A stretch of 64,000 nucleotides of DNA from an uncultured Bacteroidales bacterium (lineage in GTDB: Bacteria > Bacteroidota > Bacteroidia > Bacteroidales > UBA932). The stretch is from contig CALUTY010000002.1 of assembly GCA_944323825.1 (NCBI GenBank), forward strand, positions 62,001 through 126,000. The letters run 5' to 3'. How positions within the stretch are numbered: position 1 is the first letter of the stretch; the number at the start of each line of letters is the position of its first letter. A model generated the notes under the pieces. That model saw only the letters and a program-made list of their open reading frames with translations, ran no database searches and had not been told where the DNA came from. The translations under genes and the position numbers were made by a program. This document shows, one piece after another, positions 1 through 8,433 of this stretch.

Positions 1-712
1 TGGCATCTCCGGATGCAGTGTACCAGGTCTCTGTGCCTTTTTCCCTGTACTGTACAGAATATGTGGCATCAGCTGCAGGATTTGCCACTGTCACCTTTGC
101 CGTATTTGCCCAAAGGTCCACTGAATTGGCGTCAACTGAAACGGATGCTGAAGCCGATGTCCCGGTATAATGGAAAGTGACTTTCTGTGAAAGTGGCCTG
201 TCTGCGTTGTCCGTAAGACTAAGGGTAAAAATATGGTCACTGTCCGGATTCAATGTGCCTTGCTGATTTCCCATATCTATGATAAGAGGAACCAGGTTGG
301 AAAGATCAAGGGTAAGATTTGTCTGACCCGTCAAATTTTCTCCTGTAGGAAGCCCGATGGATTCTGAACTCAAAAAAGCAAGAAGTGTTTCAGGTCCATT
401 TATCAGATCCATGTCGGTTGATCCGCTGTTGACTACCGAAATAATAGGATCCAAGACATCTGAATCAACACCTACAATAAAAGACTTGATACCTGCCTCC
501 GCCGTAATCTGAATTTTGACATCCATTTCGGATTCAAGTTCCGCCGTGAAGTCATCGTGCCCTTCCCATTTGATGGATGGGGCTGCATACTCGGTACCGG
601 AGCCGTTGCCACCGTTGCCGGTGTTGTCGGTACTTTCTCCGCCTTCCTTTTCGCATGAGGCGAATGCCATGACGGCACATGCGGCCGCCATGAGGCTGAA
701 AATCTTTTTCAT
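1..712 (-). CDS. Surface lipoprotein with Ig/Fn3-like repeats (C-terminus beyond window)
   Basis: This gene runs off the left edge, so only the first 237 or so codons are visible. Translating back from the ATG at 712 gives a lipoprotein signal peptide (MKKIF start, hydrophobic core, lipobox ending FASC with Cys20). A Gly/Asn/Ser-rich linker follows (about residues 24-40), as is common for surface-exposed Bacteroidota lipoproteins. After that come beta-rich segments; the last one visible (YSVQYREKGTETWY) resembles a fibronectin type III or Ig-like strand pattern. The family cannot be assigned from the N-terminal part; a PCMD or other carbohydrate-surface protein is possible. It is separated from clpX by about 170 bp and probably has its own promoter, although no clean TAnnTTTG box was found. 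Confidence 0.8.
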   Translation of the reverse strand, partial: MKKIFSLMAAACAVMAFASCEKEGGESTDNTGNGGNGSGTEYAAPSIKWEGHDDFTAELESEMDVKIQITAEAGIKSFIVGVDSDVLDPIISVVNSGSTDMDLINGPETLLAFLSSESIGLPTGENLTGQTNLTLDLSNLVPLIIDMGNQQGTLNPDSDHIFTLSLTDNADRPLSQKVTFHYTGTSASASVSVDANSVDLWANTAKVTVANPAADATYSVQYREKGTETWYTASGDA

Positions 713-751
713 CTCTTTAAAAATTAAATGGTTAAATATTTATTATAACAG

Positions 752-776
752 AGGCGGAGGTGTGCGGCATCCGCCT
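752..776 (-). terminator. Probable clpX-end hairpin
   Basis: AGGCGGA at 752-758 pairs with TCCGCCT at 770-776 (7 bp, 11-nt loop). It lies downstream of clpX on the minus strand. The following bases are AT-rich but not a clean T run, so it is a plausible rather than certain terminator for the tig-clpP-clpX transcript. Confidence 0.4.
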
Positions 777-885
777 TTGTCTTCGTCACGGATACGGCAG
801 CGTGTGTGCGGCACTCGCCGTATCTTCGATTCAGCATTTCATAGCGGTATGGCAAAATTCCCATTTTGACACACCATATCATTTC

Positions 886-2115
886 TCAGGCCTTGTCGGC
901 ATCCAACTTGGACTTGGCATAATCCACGGTCAGCCGGAATGTCTTCCTGTTCGATGACGGGGCCTCGTACATGGCGTCGGTCATGATCTGCTCGCAGATG
1001 GAGCGGAGTCCCCTTGCACCGAGCTTGTTCTCGATGGCGGTGTCCACAATGAGCTCAAGGACACCCGGGTCAATGACGAGCTTGAGCCCGTCAAGCTCAA
1101 ACATCTTCTCATACTGGCGGATGATGGCGTTCTTCGGCTCCGTGAGTATCCTCAGAAGTGCGGCCCTGTCAAGCTGGTCAAGATAAGTGATGACAGGAAG
1201 CCTTCCGATGATCTCCGGTATGAGCCCGTAGGCCCGCAGGTCCTGGGCGGAAACATATTTCAGCAGGTTGTTCTTGTCCACCTGCTTCCTTCCCGATGTG
1301 CCGAAGCCTATCACCTGGGTGTTGAGCCGCTGTGCAATGCGTTTCTCTATGCCCTCAAAGGCACCTCCGCAGATGAAAAGGATGTTCTGGGTGTTGACCT
1401 GGATGAACTCCTGCTCAGGATGTTTCCTGCCTCCCTTGGGCGGGACATTCACCACATTCCCTTCAAGGAGCTTAAGCATGGCCTGCTGCACTCCCTCTCC
1501 GGAAACATCCCTCGTAATGGAAGGGTTGTCGCTCTTGCGGGCGATCTTGTCTATCTCGTCTATGAAGACAATCCCCCTTTCGGCCAAAGCGACATCATAG
1601 TCAGCCTCCTGCAGAAGCCTTGTCAGGATGCTCTCGACATCCTCTCCGACATACCCCGCCTCAGTGAGGACGGTGGCGTCCACAATTGTGAAGGGCACAT
1701 CCAGGAGCTTGGCTATGGTCTTGGCCATGAGGGTCTTTCCTGTACCTGTCGGACCGACCATCAGGATGTTCGACTTCTCGATGTCAAGGTCATCCTTGCT
1801 GTCGGAGGCAAGATTGTGGTTGATGCGCTTGTAGTGGTTGTAGACAGCCACGGAAAGCAGCTTCTTTGCCCTCTCCTGTCCTATCACATACTGGTCGAGA
1901 TAGGCATGTATCTCCTTAGGTTTCAAGAGCTTTTCTATCTTCCCGTGCTTCGGTGCGGAAGACTGTTCCAGATTATGGATATAGTCGTAGCAGAGCTTCA
2001 CGCAGTCGCTGCAGATGGAAGAGTCGAGCCCCTGAAGCATCAGAGGCACTTCATGCTCGCTCCTGCCGCAGAATACGCAATACCTTTCCCCGTCTGTTTC
2101 TCTCTTCTTGGCCAT
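886..2115 (-). CDS. clpX: ATP-dependent Clp protease ATP-binding subunit ClpX
   Basis: ClpX is the AAA+ unfoldase that recognises, unfolds and threads substrates into ClpP in the cytoplasm. The 409-residue protein has the N-terminal zinc-binding domain (Cys13, Cys16, Cys35, Cys38). It also has a Walker A GPTGTGKT at 121-128, the pore loop GYVGED, the Walker B FIDEID and the IGF loop (in QVIGFG) that docks on ClpP. Length and architecture are normal. It is the last gene of tig-clpP-clpX: its ATG follows the clpP stop codon with no intervening base, so translation is probably coupled. Confidence 0.98.
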   Translation of the reverse strand: MAKKRETDGERYCVFCGRSEHEVPLMLQGLDSSICSDCVKLCYDYIHNLEQSSAPKHGKIEKLLKPKEIHAYLDQYVIGQERAKKLLSVAVYNHYKRINHNLASDSKDDLDIEKSNILMVGPTGTGKTLMAKTIAKLLDVPFTIVDATVLTEAGYVGEDVESILTRLLQEADYDVALAERGIVFIDEIDKIARKSDNPSITRDVSGEGVQQAMLKLLEGNVVNVPPKGGRKHPEQEFIQVNTQNILFICGGAFEGIEKRIAQRLNTQVIGFGTSGRKQVDKNNLLKYVSAQDLRAYGLIPEIIGRLPVITYLDQLDRAALLRILTEPKNAIIRQYEKMFELDGLKLVIDPGVLELIVDTAIENKLGARGLRSICEQIMTDAMYEAPSSNRKTFRLTVDYAKSKLDADKA

Positions 2116-2787
2116 CTATTTCTTCCTCTTTGAAAGGATTTCATCGATCATCCCGTATTCAAGCGCCTCGGCCGAGGTCATCCAGTAATCCCTGTCGCCG
2201 TCGGCAACAATCTTTTCATACGGCTTGCCCGTATGCTCCGAAATGATCGTATAAAGTTCCTTCTTCGTCTTCAATATCTCCCTTGCGGCTATCTCTATGT
2301 CCGAAGCCTGGCCACGCGCCCCTCCGAGAGGCTGGTGTATCATCACCCTCGAATGAGGAAGGGCAGCCCTCTTCCCCTGCGTCCCTGCACAGAGCAGGAC
2401 GGCACCCATGGAGGCGGCCATGCCTGTGCAGACAGTGGCGACATCAGGGGACACGATCTGCATCGTGTCATATATGGCAAGCCCAGCAGACACCGACCCT
2501 CCAGGAGTATTGAGGTAGACGGTGATGTCCCCGCCCTCGTCCGACGAGGCAAGGAACAGGAGCTGTGCCTGGATTATGTTGGCCACATCGTCATCTATCG
2601 GCACGCCGAGGAAGATGATCCTGTCCATCATCAGGCGGCTGAACACATCCATCGAAGCCACATTCAGCTTCCTTTCCTCAATGATGGTGGGATTGATGTA
2701 TGCATCATACGCCGAACGGTAGCGGTGCATGGTCATGGAACCCACACCATGCTCCGACCTGGCATATTTTTCAAATTCATTCTGCAT
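2116..2787 (-). CDS. clpP: ATP-dependent Clp protease proteolytic subunit ClpP
   Basis: ClpP is the serine peptidase that forms the tetradecameric chamber working with ClpX. The catalytic serine lies in GMAASMG, the histidine in VMIHQP and the aspartate in the DGDRDYWM stretch near residue 200, so the triad is complete. The N-terminus is about 25 residues longer than in E. coli mature ClpP, consistent with a propeptide that is clipped on assembly. It lies 6 bp after tig and abuts clpX, within one operon read from the promoter at 4173-4203. Confidence 0.97.
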   Translation of the reverse strand: MQNEFEKYARSEHGVGSMTMHRYRSAYDAYINPTIIEERKLNVASMDVFSRLMMDRIIFLGVPIDDDVANIIQAQLLFLASSDEGGDITVYLNTPGGSVSAGLAIYDTMQIVSPDVATVCTGMAASMGAVLLCAGTQGKRAALPHSRVMIHQPLGGARGQASDIEIAAREILKTKKELYTIISEHTGKPYEKIVADGDRDYWMTSAEALEYGMIDEILSKRKK

Positions 2788-2793
2788 GGGAAA

Positions 2794-4110
2794 CTATTTC
2801 AATTCACGGAATTTCTCAACGGAAACGGCAGTGTTCTTCAATGTGATCACATTGCGCACCGCAGCCACCGTCTTCTGGTCCTCCACCTGCTCGAGGACAC
2901 GCCTGCTTTCCTTTTCCTGAGAAAGGATGGTCTGGGCGTATGACTCCAGCTGCTCTTCAGGCACATTGTTGATGCCGTACATTGCGAACTGGTAGGCGGC
3001 AAAGGCCTTTGCACTTGCAAGAAGGTCCGCCTGCTCCACCTTCACCCCATATTTTTCCATGAGGTTGCCCCTGACCATCTGCCAGCGGTAGTCTGCAAGG
3101 AAGAGGTCGAATTCCTTCTCGATATCCTCCATCGAGAACTTGCCCTCATTCACCACATAAATCCACCTCTTGAGGAATTTCTCCGGAAGGGCGATATTTG
3201 CCTTGTTCACGAGATAGTCCTTCAGGTCCTTCGAGAAGCGGAACTCGCTCTCCTGGACATACTCTGCCTTGAGCCTCTCGTCTATCTTGGCATCAAATCC
3301 TGCCTCATCCTTCACTGCCCCCTCACCGAAGATCTTGTCGAAGGTCTCCTGTGTAAGCGGTGCAGGCACGAAAGTCTTCACATTGCGGACAGTCATCTTG
3401 AACATAGGGTCAAGACCTGCAAGCTCCTCTTTCTTCACTTTGAGCATTGCAGCCCTGTCAGTCTCGTCGGTGAAGGCTTCGTTGACATTCACGTCGATGG
3501 AATCATCCTTCTTAAGGCCGACAAATGAAGGCCTCACGGCATCAGAAACGCTTCTGAGCGCCACATATGTGCCCTCAACCCTGGTTTCACCCTGCTCGAA
3601 GTCGGCGATGATGAAATCCTCCTCTCCGGCAGCCTCGCCGTCCTCAAGTGAACCGTACTGCTTGAGAAGGTTGTCCTTCATCTCCTTCCTGGCCTGGTCA
3701 GTCACCTCTATCTCATAATAAGGTACCTCGTCTTCCTTTGACAGTTCAAGGTTCACCTCAGGGGCAGTGGCCACATCGAACTTGAATGTGAAGTCATTGC
3801 CGTTCTCCCACTCTGTCTTCGGCTGGTCCTCTGCCGGAAGCGGCTCCCCGATCACCTTAAGATTGTTTTCCTTTATGAAATTGTTCAATGATTCGGAAAT
3901 CACGTCATTGACCGAATCCACAAGGGCCGACTGGCCGTAAATCCTTTCAATCAGGCCCATAGGCACCATGCCCTTTCTGAAGCCCTTGATCTCCGCTGTC
4001 CTTTTCTGGGCGTTGAGCCTCTTTTTCCTGCGGTCTGAATAATCGTCCTTTGTGATTTCGAGAGTCAACTCAAGATTGAGCTCATCGATCCTGTTCTGAG
4101 TTATGTTCAT
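2794..4110 (-). CDS. tig: Trigger factor
   Basis: Trigger factor is the ribosome-bound chaperone that receives nascent chains. The ribosome-docking signature GFRKGMVP is at residues 43-50, in an N-terminal domain rich in basic residues. The C-terminal part is highly charged and helical, as expected for the chaperone arms. At 438 residues it is of normal length for Bacteroidota; I did not see a clear FKBP-type active-site pattern in the middle region, which is divergent in this phylum. First gene of tig-clpP-clpX, with its own promoter just upstream. Confidence 0.93.
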   Translation of the reverse strand: MNITQNRIDELNLELTLEITKDDYSDRRKKRLNAQKRTAEIKGFRKGMVPMGLIERIYGQSALVDSVNDVISESLNNFIKENNLKVIGEPLPAEDQPKTEWENGNDFTFKFDVATAPEVNLELSKEDEVPYYEIEVTDQARKEMKDNLLKQYGSLEDGEAAGEEDFIIADFEQGETRVEGTYVALRSVSDAVRPSFVGLKKDDSIDVNVNEAFTDETDRAAMLKVKKEELAGLDPMFKMTVRNVKTFVPAPLTQETFDKIFGEGAVKDEAGFDAKIDERLKAEYVQESEFRFSKDLKDYLVNKANIALPEKFLKRWIYVVNEGKFSMEDIEKEFDLFLADYRWQMVRGNLMEKYGVKVEQADLLASAKAFAAYQFAMYGINNVPEEQLESYAQTILSQEKESRRVLEQVEDQKTVAAVRNVITLKNTAVSVEKFRELK

Positions 4111-4140
4111 GTCTATAAAATATTGTTTTCATTAAAATGC

Positions 4141-4203
4141 GGCACGGACACGGTGCCCGTGCCAAAAGTCCGCAAATTTACATATTATGGGACAAAAATC
4201 AAA
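4141..4203 (-). promoter_or_regulatory. Promoter of tig-clpP-clpX with leader hairpin
   Basis: On the minus strand TTTG (4203-4200), a 19-bp spacer and TAAATTTG (4180-4173) match the Bacteroidota housekeeping consensus. The start point would be near 4166. A hairpin GGCACGG/CCGTGCC (4141-4147 with 4157-4163) would then form at the very 5' end of the tig mRNA. The same hairpin could instead end transcripts of the upstream HD-hydrolase gene, which stops at 4205. Confidence 0.7.
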
Positions 4204-4204
4204 A

Positions 4205-6262
4205 TCAAGGTCGGGACTGCACAGGGACATGCTTCCTCTTCGGATAGACCACCCTCGCATGATAGACCTGCTGAAGATACTCCTTCAGTACATTCTTGAC
4301 GGTGTCAAGTTCCTTGAGGGATATGTCGGCATCATCAAACTGGCCGTCATCCATCTTGGATTTTACAAGCCTTTCCACCAGATCTGAAATGCTCTGGGCC
4401 GAATAGTCCTTCAAGGTGCGCGATGCTGCTTCAAGGGTGTCGCAGAGCATCAGGATTATCTGCTCCTTGGTGCTCGGTTTCCGTCCTTTGTAGTAGAATA
4501 CATCGGCCTTGGCCGGATCTCCGCCGGCATTTATGTACTTGTTGTAGAAATAGCCGGTGCATGTCGTCCCGTGGTGGGTGACGATGAAATCCTTGACTAT
4601 GCCAGGAAGCCCGGCCTTGTCCGCCATCGCAAGCCCGTCCGGCACATGGCGGGTGATGTCCCTCGCGCTTTCCTCGGGACTCAGCCCCTCGTGATACTTG
4701 ACTCCCGGGCTCTCGTTCTCAATGAAGCATTGGGGATTGGCCATCTTGCCTATGTCATGGTAAAGGGCTCCGGCCCTTACGAGTGACACGTTTGCCCCTA
4801 TCGACCTTGCCGCGGCATCAGCCAGATTCATCACCTGCAGACAGTGCTGGAATGTCCCCGGAGCCTTGTGTGCAAGCTCGCGGAGAAGCTTGTTGTTGGT
4901 GTCGCACAGCTCGATGAGGCGAGAGTTGGATACCAGCATGAAAATCCTCTCGAACAGATATATGAAAGGATAGCCTGCCACAGACAGCATCGCCCCGAGG
5001 AAGAGGAAGAGCAAAGTTTCATAGTCCCTGAATCCCCTGATCTCACCGTCCACAAGCTTGAACGCAAAATATGTCACCGTCATGGCGAGGAACACGAAAA
5101 ATGCCATGATGAACTGCTGCCAGCCCTTGTTGAAATAGGTGAATGAGAATATTGCCACCACTCCCGCCACAAGGAACATGACGAAAAGCTCGATGCCGTT
5201 GTGGGAGAATATGAGCAGGGGCAGAAGCGATATGACATACACCGGATAGACCACCTTGTTCTTGAAGAATGCAGTCAGGAAAAGGGCAAACAGGGTATAA
5301 GGCACCATGTAGAGCAGCTTCGGGTCGGCCTTGGCCACCGCAAATGTGGTGACGGCGGCAAGCGAAATGATGACAAGGATGTAGACATACTTGTTGAACT
5401 GGCTGAAGATGCTTATGTTCGAATAATAGATGGTAAAGAACACGAGCGCCACAATCACCAGGGCAAGGAGCACATTTCCTGCCCACAGAAGGAAGCGCGG
5501 CCCGTTGTAGCCTATGCTCGCCTCATACTCGGCCTTGTAGGAATCAAGCAGCTGCTCTATCTCCGATGTGACCGTTTCCCCCTTCGACACTATGAGCTGT
5601 CCGGAAGTCACCACGCCTGATGTAGGGGAAATATAGTTGACAGACTCCTCATGCACGAGGTCCGTGGTCTGCTGATCGAATATCAGGTTCGGGACTATCA
5701 GGTCATATATCCCGGCGGTCATGCACAGAGAATCGGCATTGCAGCCCCCCGGCACGTCCCTGAGGGCATTGAGGAGCCTCGCCCTTGCATCCGCTATGGT
5801 GTAGATCTCATCAGGAGGCACCATGGCCGCACGCCTGTCCTTCTGCACATATATCACCTGCTCGTCTTCGGGCCTGCCGTCAGGAAAGTCAGGACGCTCG
5901 GCGATCACACCCTTGCTGTATATGGTGTCCATCACCGTGACTATCTCCGGCTTGAGATGGTTGAACCTCCCCAAGTCGGCCTGCTCCACGGCATCAGCCC
6001 GTTCGCTGGCAATGTTTTCTGAATACTTGTAATAAGGAATGACGGAAGATGCGGCAGCCTCCCTCTCCTTCTGGAGCTGGTCGGGAGTCTTCAGGACAGG
6101 AAAGTCAAATTCCGCCACCAGTGTCTCATACATCCATGGCGACCCTTTCTTATAGTCGTAGTTGAACTTCCCGCTCTTCGGCATGAGAAGGACAAGGAAG
6201 ACAAAGAGGAACACAAGCGGGACATAGACCTTGGGCCCGTGCTGCATTTTTCCTTTTTCCAT
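4205..6262 (-). CDS. PgpH-type 7TM-HD phosphohydrolase (probable c-di-AMP phosphodiesterase)
   Basis: Membrane HD-domain hydrolase of the 7TMR-HDED/PgpH family; characterised members degrade cyclic di-AMP. The 685-residue protein has an N-terminal membrane anchor (about residues 11-27). A large extracytoplasmic region of roughly 230 residues comes next, then a block of seven hydrophobic segments (about 255-440), and finally a cytoplasmic HD domain. The metal-binding HD pair is at about 502-503 (YHDIGKM), followed by the downstream HH (THHG). It starts 12 bp after the acyltransferase-like gene and may be co-transcribed with the sphingolipid genes. The substrate is inferred from the family, not shown by sequence. 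Confidence 0.9.
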   Translation of the reverse strand: MEKGKMQHGPKVYVPLVFLFVFLVLLMPKSGKFNYDYKKGSPWMYETLVAEFDFPVLKTPDQLQKEREAAASSVIPYYKYSENIASERADAVEQADLGRFNHLKPEIVTVMDTIYSKGVIAERPDFPDGRPEDEQVIYVQKDRRAAMVPPDEIYTIADARARLLNALRDVPGGCNADSLCMTAGIYDLIVPNLIFDQQTTDLVHEESVNYISPTSGVVTSGQLIVSKGETVTSEIEQLLDSYKAEYEASIGYNGPRFLLWAGNVLLALVIVALVFFTIYYSNISIFSQFNKYVYILVIISLAAVTTFAVAKADPKLLYMVPYTLFALFLTAFFKNKVVYPVYVISLLPLLIFSHNGIELFVMFLVAGVVAIFSFTYFNKGWQQFIMAFFVFLAMTVTYFAFKLVDGEIRGFRDYETLLFLFLGAMLSVAGYPFIYLFERIFMLVSNSRLIELCDTNNKLLRELAHKAPGTFQHCLQVMNLADAAARSIGANVSLVRAGALYHDIGKMANPQCFIENESPGVKYHEGLSPEESARDITRHVPDGLAMADKAGLPGIVKDFIVTHHGTTCTGYFYNKYINAGGDPAKADVFYYKGRKPSTKEQIILMLCDTLEAASRTLKDYSAQSISDLVERLVKSKMDDGQFDDADISLKELDTVKNVLKEYLQQVYHARVVYPKRKHVPVQSRP

Positions 6263-6274
6263 GACAACAAGGAT

Positions 6275-7582
6275 TTATGGTAATTCATATTTCATCGGCA
6301 TCATGTCGAACTCGTCCGACACATATGCGCAGATATCATTCTCATTCATGAGTTCAGCCACCCTGCGGCAGAAACTGCCGTCAGCGCCGTTCTTCTCGGC
6401 AAAGGTAAGCACCGCCTCATTCCTGAAGACCACCATCGACACGGCGAAATCCTGCCGCACCGGAGTGAAGATGGGATAGAACTCCGTGACATATCTCTGC
6501 ATGCTTTCAGGCATCCCCACATTACCTGCTCCACGGATCATATATGTGGAGCGGGCCGCCTCAATGGAAGCCATTTCCTCCGCCATGCGCTCCTTGGCTG
6601 CAAGTCCTGCGGCTGAAGAAAGCCTTTCCATGTCGTCCAGCCTGCGGCCTGCATTGTAGGCAAGGGCATCAGGCTTCAGCTGAGCCTCCAGAAGCTTCTT
6701 CTGTGACATCAGTATGGTGTTGAACGGATATTCCCCGAGCCTCCTGTTGTAGGCGAGGGTGACAGCTGTGCTGAACGGCCTGAACGACAGGGTCGGGAAA
6801 TACTGCCTGAGATTGACCGAAATGGATGCCACGACATATTCCCCTGCCCCCATTTCCTGTCTGTATTTCTCATAGACGGCATGCGACACAAGCGGGGCGA
6901 TGAAAGTCACCGGCAGGCTGCCGTGGTCCTTGGCATGGGACCTGAGCCTTGAGAGCGGCACACGGATCTGCGTGATGCGGTCCGGTCCCTCCGGCCTGTC
7001 ATGCCGGAGAAGGAAGGCTTTCGCATCCATATACCAAGCCGGCCTTGAAGCCGGTATGTCGGCAATATGCTCCATCGGATCCTCCTCGGAAACATGAATC
7101 TCGCCGTCAGTGAGGGTGCGCACGTTCCCGTCGTTGGACACAGGATAGCCCGCAAGCTGTATATACCTGAACACCACGGACTTCGCAAATGCGGCCATTC
7201 CCCTTTCGTCCAGCAGGGCGACATGAATGTCAAAGAATATGGTCTTACCCTCGCAGGACACACGGAAAAGCCTTCCGTCCATGTCCCCGGAGACATCTGT
7301 CATCCCGTCCCTGGAAATCTCCTTGCGGAATACCTTCACACGGCCCGTGTCCTTGCGGAGCACATAGCCTCCTTCTGTCCTGACGGGGCAGGCACAAAGA
7401 TGCGGAAAGAGGGGCAGCACATCATTCACCGCCTGTTCCAGAATACCGGAGCGGACATGCATGGTCAACGAAACCACGAAACGCGGGACAGCCCCGCATG
7501 CGGCATCTCCCGCATACAATGAAAGTCCCCCGGGAACTTCCTGCCCGGACCGGCTGCCATTAATGCTCATCTCCATGTTCAT
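6275..7582 (-). CDS. Condensation-fold (AATase-like) acyltransferase-related protein
   Basis: This 435-residue cytoplasmic protein resembles the condensation / alcohol-acetyltransferase superfamily. The stretch FDIHVALLDERGM lies where that family has its HxxxDG active site, and VNLRQYFPTLSFRPFS matches the conserved family strand (typically NLR..FPS.TLRNF). The active-site motif is altered: the usual catalytic His is Val, a His stands one residue earlier, and the Gly after Asp is Glu. Its ATG overlaps the TGA of the upstream reductase (ATGA), so it is translationally coupled to the reductase/serine palmitoyltransferase pair. An N-acyl transfer role in sphingolipid or aminolipid synthesis is attractive but is inference. 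No signal peptide is visible. Confidence 0.65.
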   Translation of the reverse strand: MNMEMSINGSRSGQEVPGGLSLYAGDAACGAVPRFVVSLTMHVRSGILEQAVNDVLPLFPHLCACPVRTEGGYVLRKDTGRVKVFRKEISRDGMTDVSGDMDGRLFRVSCEGKTIFFDIHVALLDERGMAAFAKSVVFRYIQLAGYPVSNDGNVRTLTDGEIHVSEEDPMEHIADIPASRPAWYMDAKAFLLRHDRPEGPDRITQIRVPLSRLRSHAKDHGSLPVTFIAPLVSHAVYEKYRQEMGAGEYVVASISVNLRQYFPTLSFRPFSTAVTLAYNRRLGEYPFNTILMSQKKLLEAQLKPDALAYNAGRRLDDMERLSSAAGLAAKERMAEEMASIEAARSTYMIRGAGNVGMPESMQRYVTEFYPIFTPVRQDFAVSMVVFRNEAVLTFAEKNGADGSFCRRVAELMNENDICAYVSDEFDMMPMKYELP

Positions 7583-8406
7583 TTGTGGAAAGGACTGTCC
7601 GGTTCCTTGGCCATGTAGCTGAATTCCAGCCTGTCCGTCAGACGCGGGAAAATATTGTGAAGAAGGACGGTCGCTTTCCCCACCGGAGTCAATATCATCT
7701 CGGACTTGCGCTTGCGGAGCCCCTTTGCAAGGTATTCGGCGCAGCGTTCGGCAGTCATCATCTTGCCTTCGTCCCTCGGTGTCTTGCCCTGGCGGCTCCC
7801 GTCCGCAGTGAGGGCGGCATTGCGCACATTTGAAGCGGTGAAGCCCGGGGCGAATATCATCACATGCAGACCGTCATACAGGTGTTCGATGCGCAGGGTG
7901 TCAAGGAATCCCCGGATGGCATATTTGGACGATGAATAGCCCGTCCTGCCCGGAAGCCCAGCATATCCGGCGATGGAAATCACGCCCACGACGGAACCCT
8001 TTGCCTCAAGCAGATAAGGAAGGGCATATTTGGTACAATACACCGTCCCCCAGAAATTCACGTCCATGAGCGACTTTATCACCGAAAGGTCAAGGTCCCG
8101 GAACATGGCACGCATTGATATTCCCGCATTGTTGACGAGGATGTCAATGCCTCCGAATTTCGCCACGGTCTTTTCTATAAGGTTTCTGCAGTCTTCCTCC
8201 ACGGAAACATCCGTCTTCACGCAGAGCACCCTTGACTCTGGATCCGGAGAAATTTCCCTTGCCAGGGATTCAAGCCTGTCAATCGACCTTGCCGCCAGCG
8301 AAAGCCTTGCCCCGAGGGATGCAAATAATTTGGCAGAAGCCAACCCGATTCCCGAGCTGGCTCCCGTTATGATGATTACTTTGTCCTTAAAGTAACTGCT
8401 GTTCAT
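7579..8406 (-). CDS. Short-chain dehydrogenase, probable 3-ketosphinganine reductase
   Basis: Classical SDR of 275 residues with the NAD(P)-binding TGASSGIG (14-21), NNAG (92-95) and catalytic Ser144, Tyr157, Lys161. The C-terminus ends in a helical, partly hydrophobic tail, as in membrane-associated lipid SDRs. It lies 27 bp after the serine palmitoyltransferase gene and overlaps the acyltransferase-like gene by 4 bp. From this context the likely reaction is NADPH reduction of the ketone formed by serine palmitoyltransferase. SDR substrates cannot be read from sequence alone, so this function is inferred from position. Confidence 0.8.
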   Translation of the reverse strand: MNSSYFKDKVIIITGASSGIGLASAKLFASLGARLSLAARSIDRLESLAREISPDPESRVLCVKTDVSVEEDCRNLIEKTVAKFGGIDILVNNAGISMRAMFRDLDLSVIKSLMDVNFWGTVYCTKYALPYLLEAKGSVVGVISIAGYAGLPGRTGYSSSKYAIRGFLDTLRIEHLYDGLHVMIFAPGFTASNVRNAALTADGSRQGKTPRDEGKMMTAERCAEYLAKGLRKRKSEMILTPVGKATVLLHNIFPRLTDRLEFSYMAKEPDSPFHK

Positions 8407-8433
8407 CTTATAGCACTTTATCCGTCATGATAA

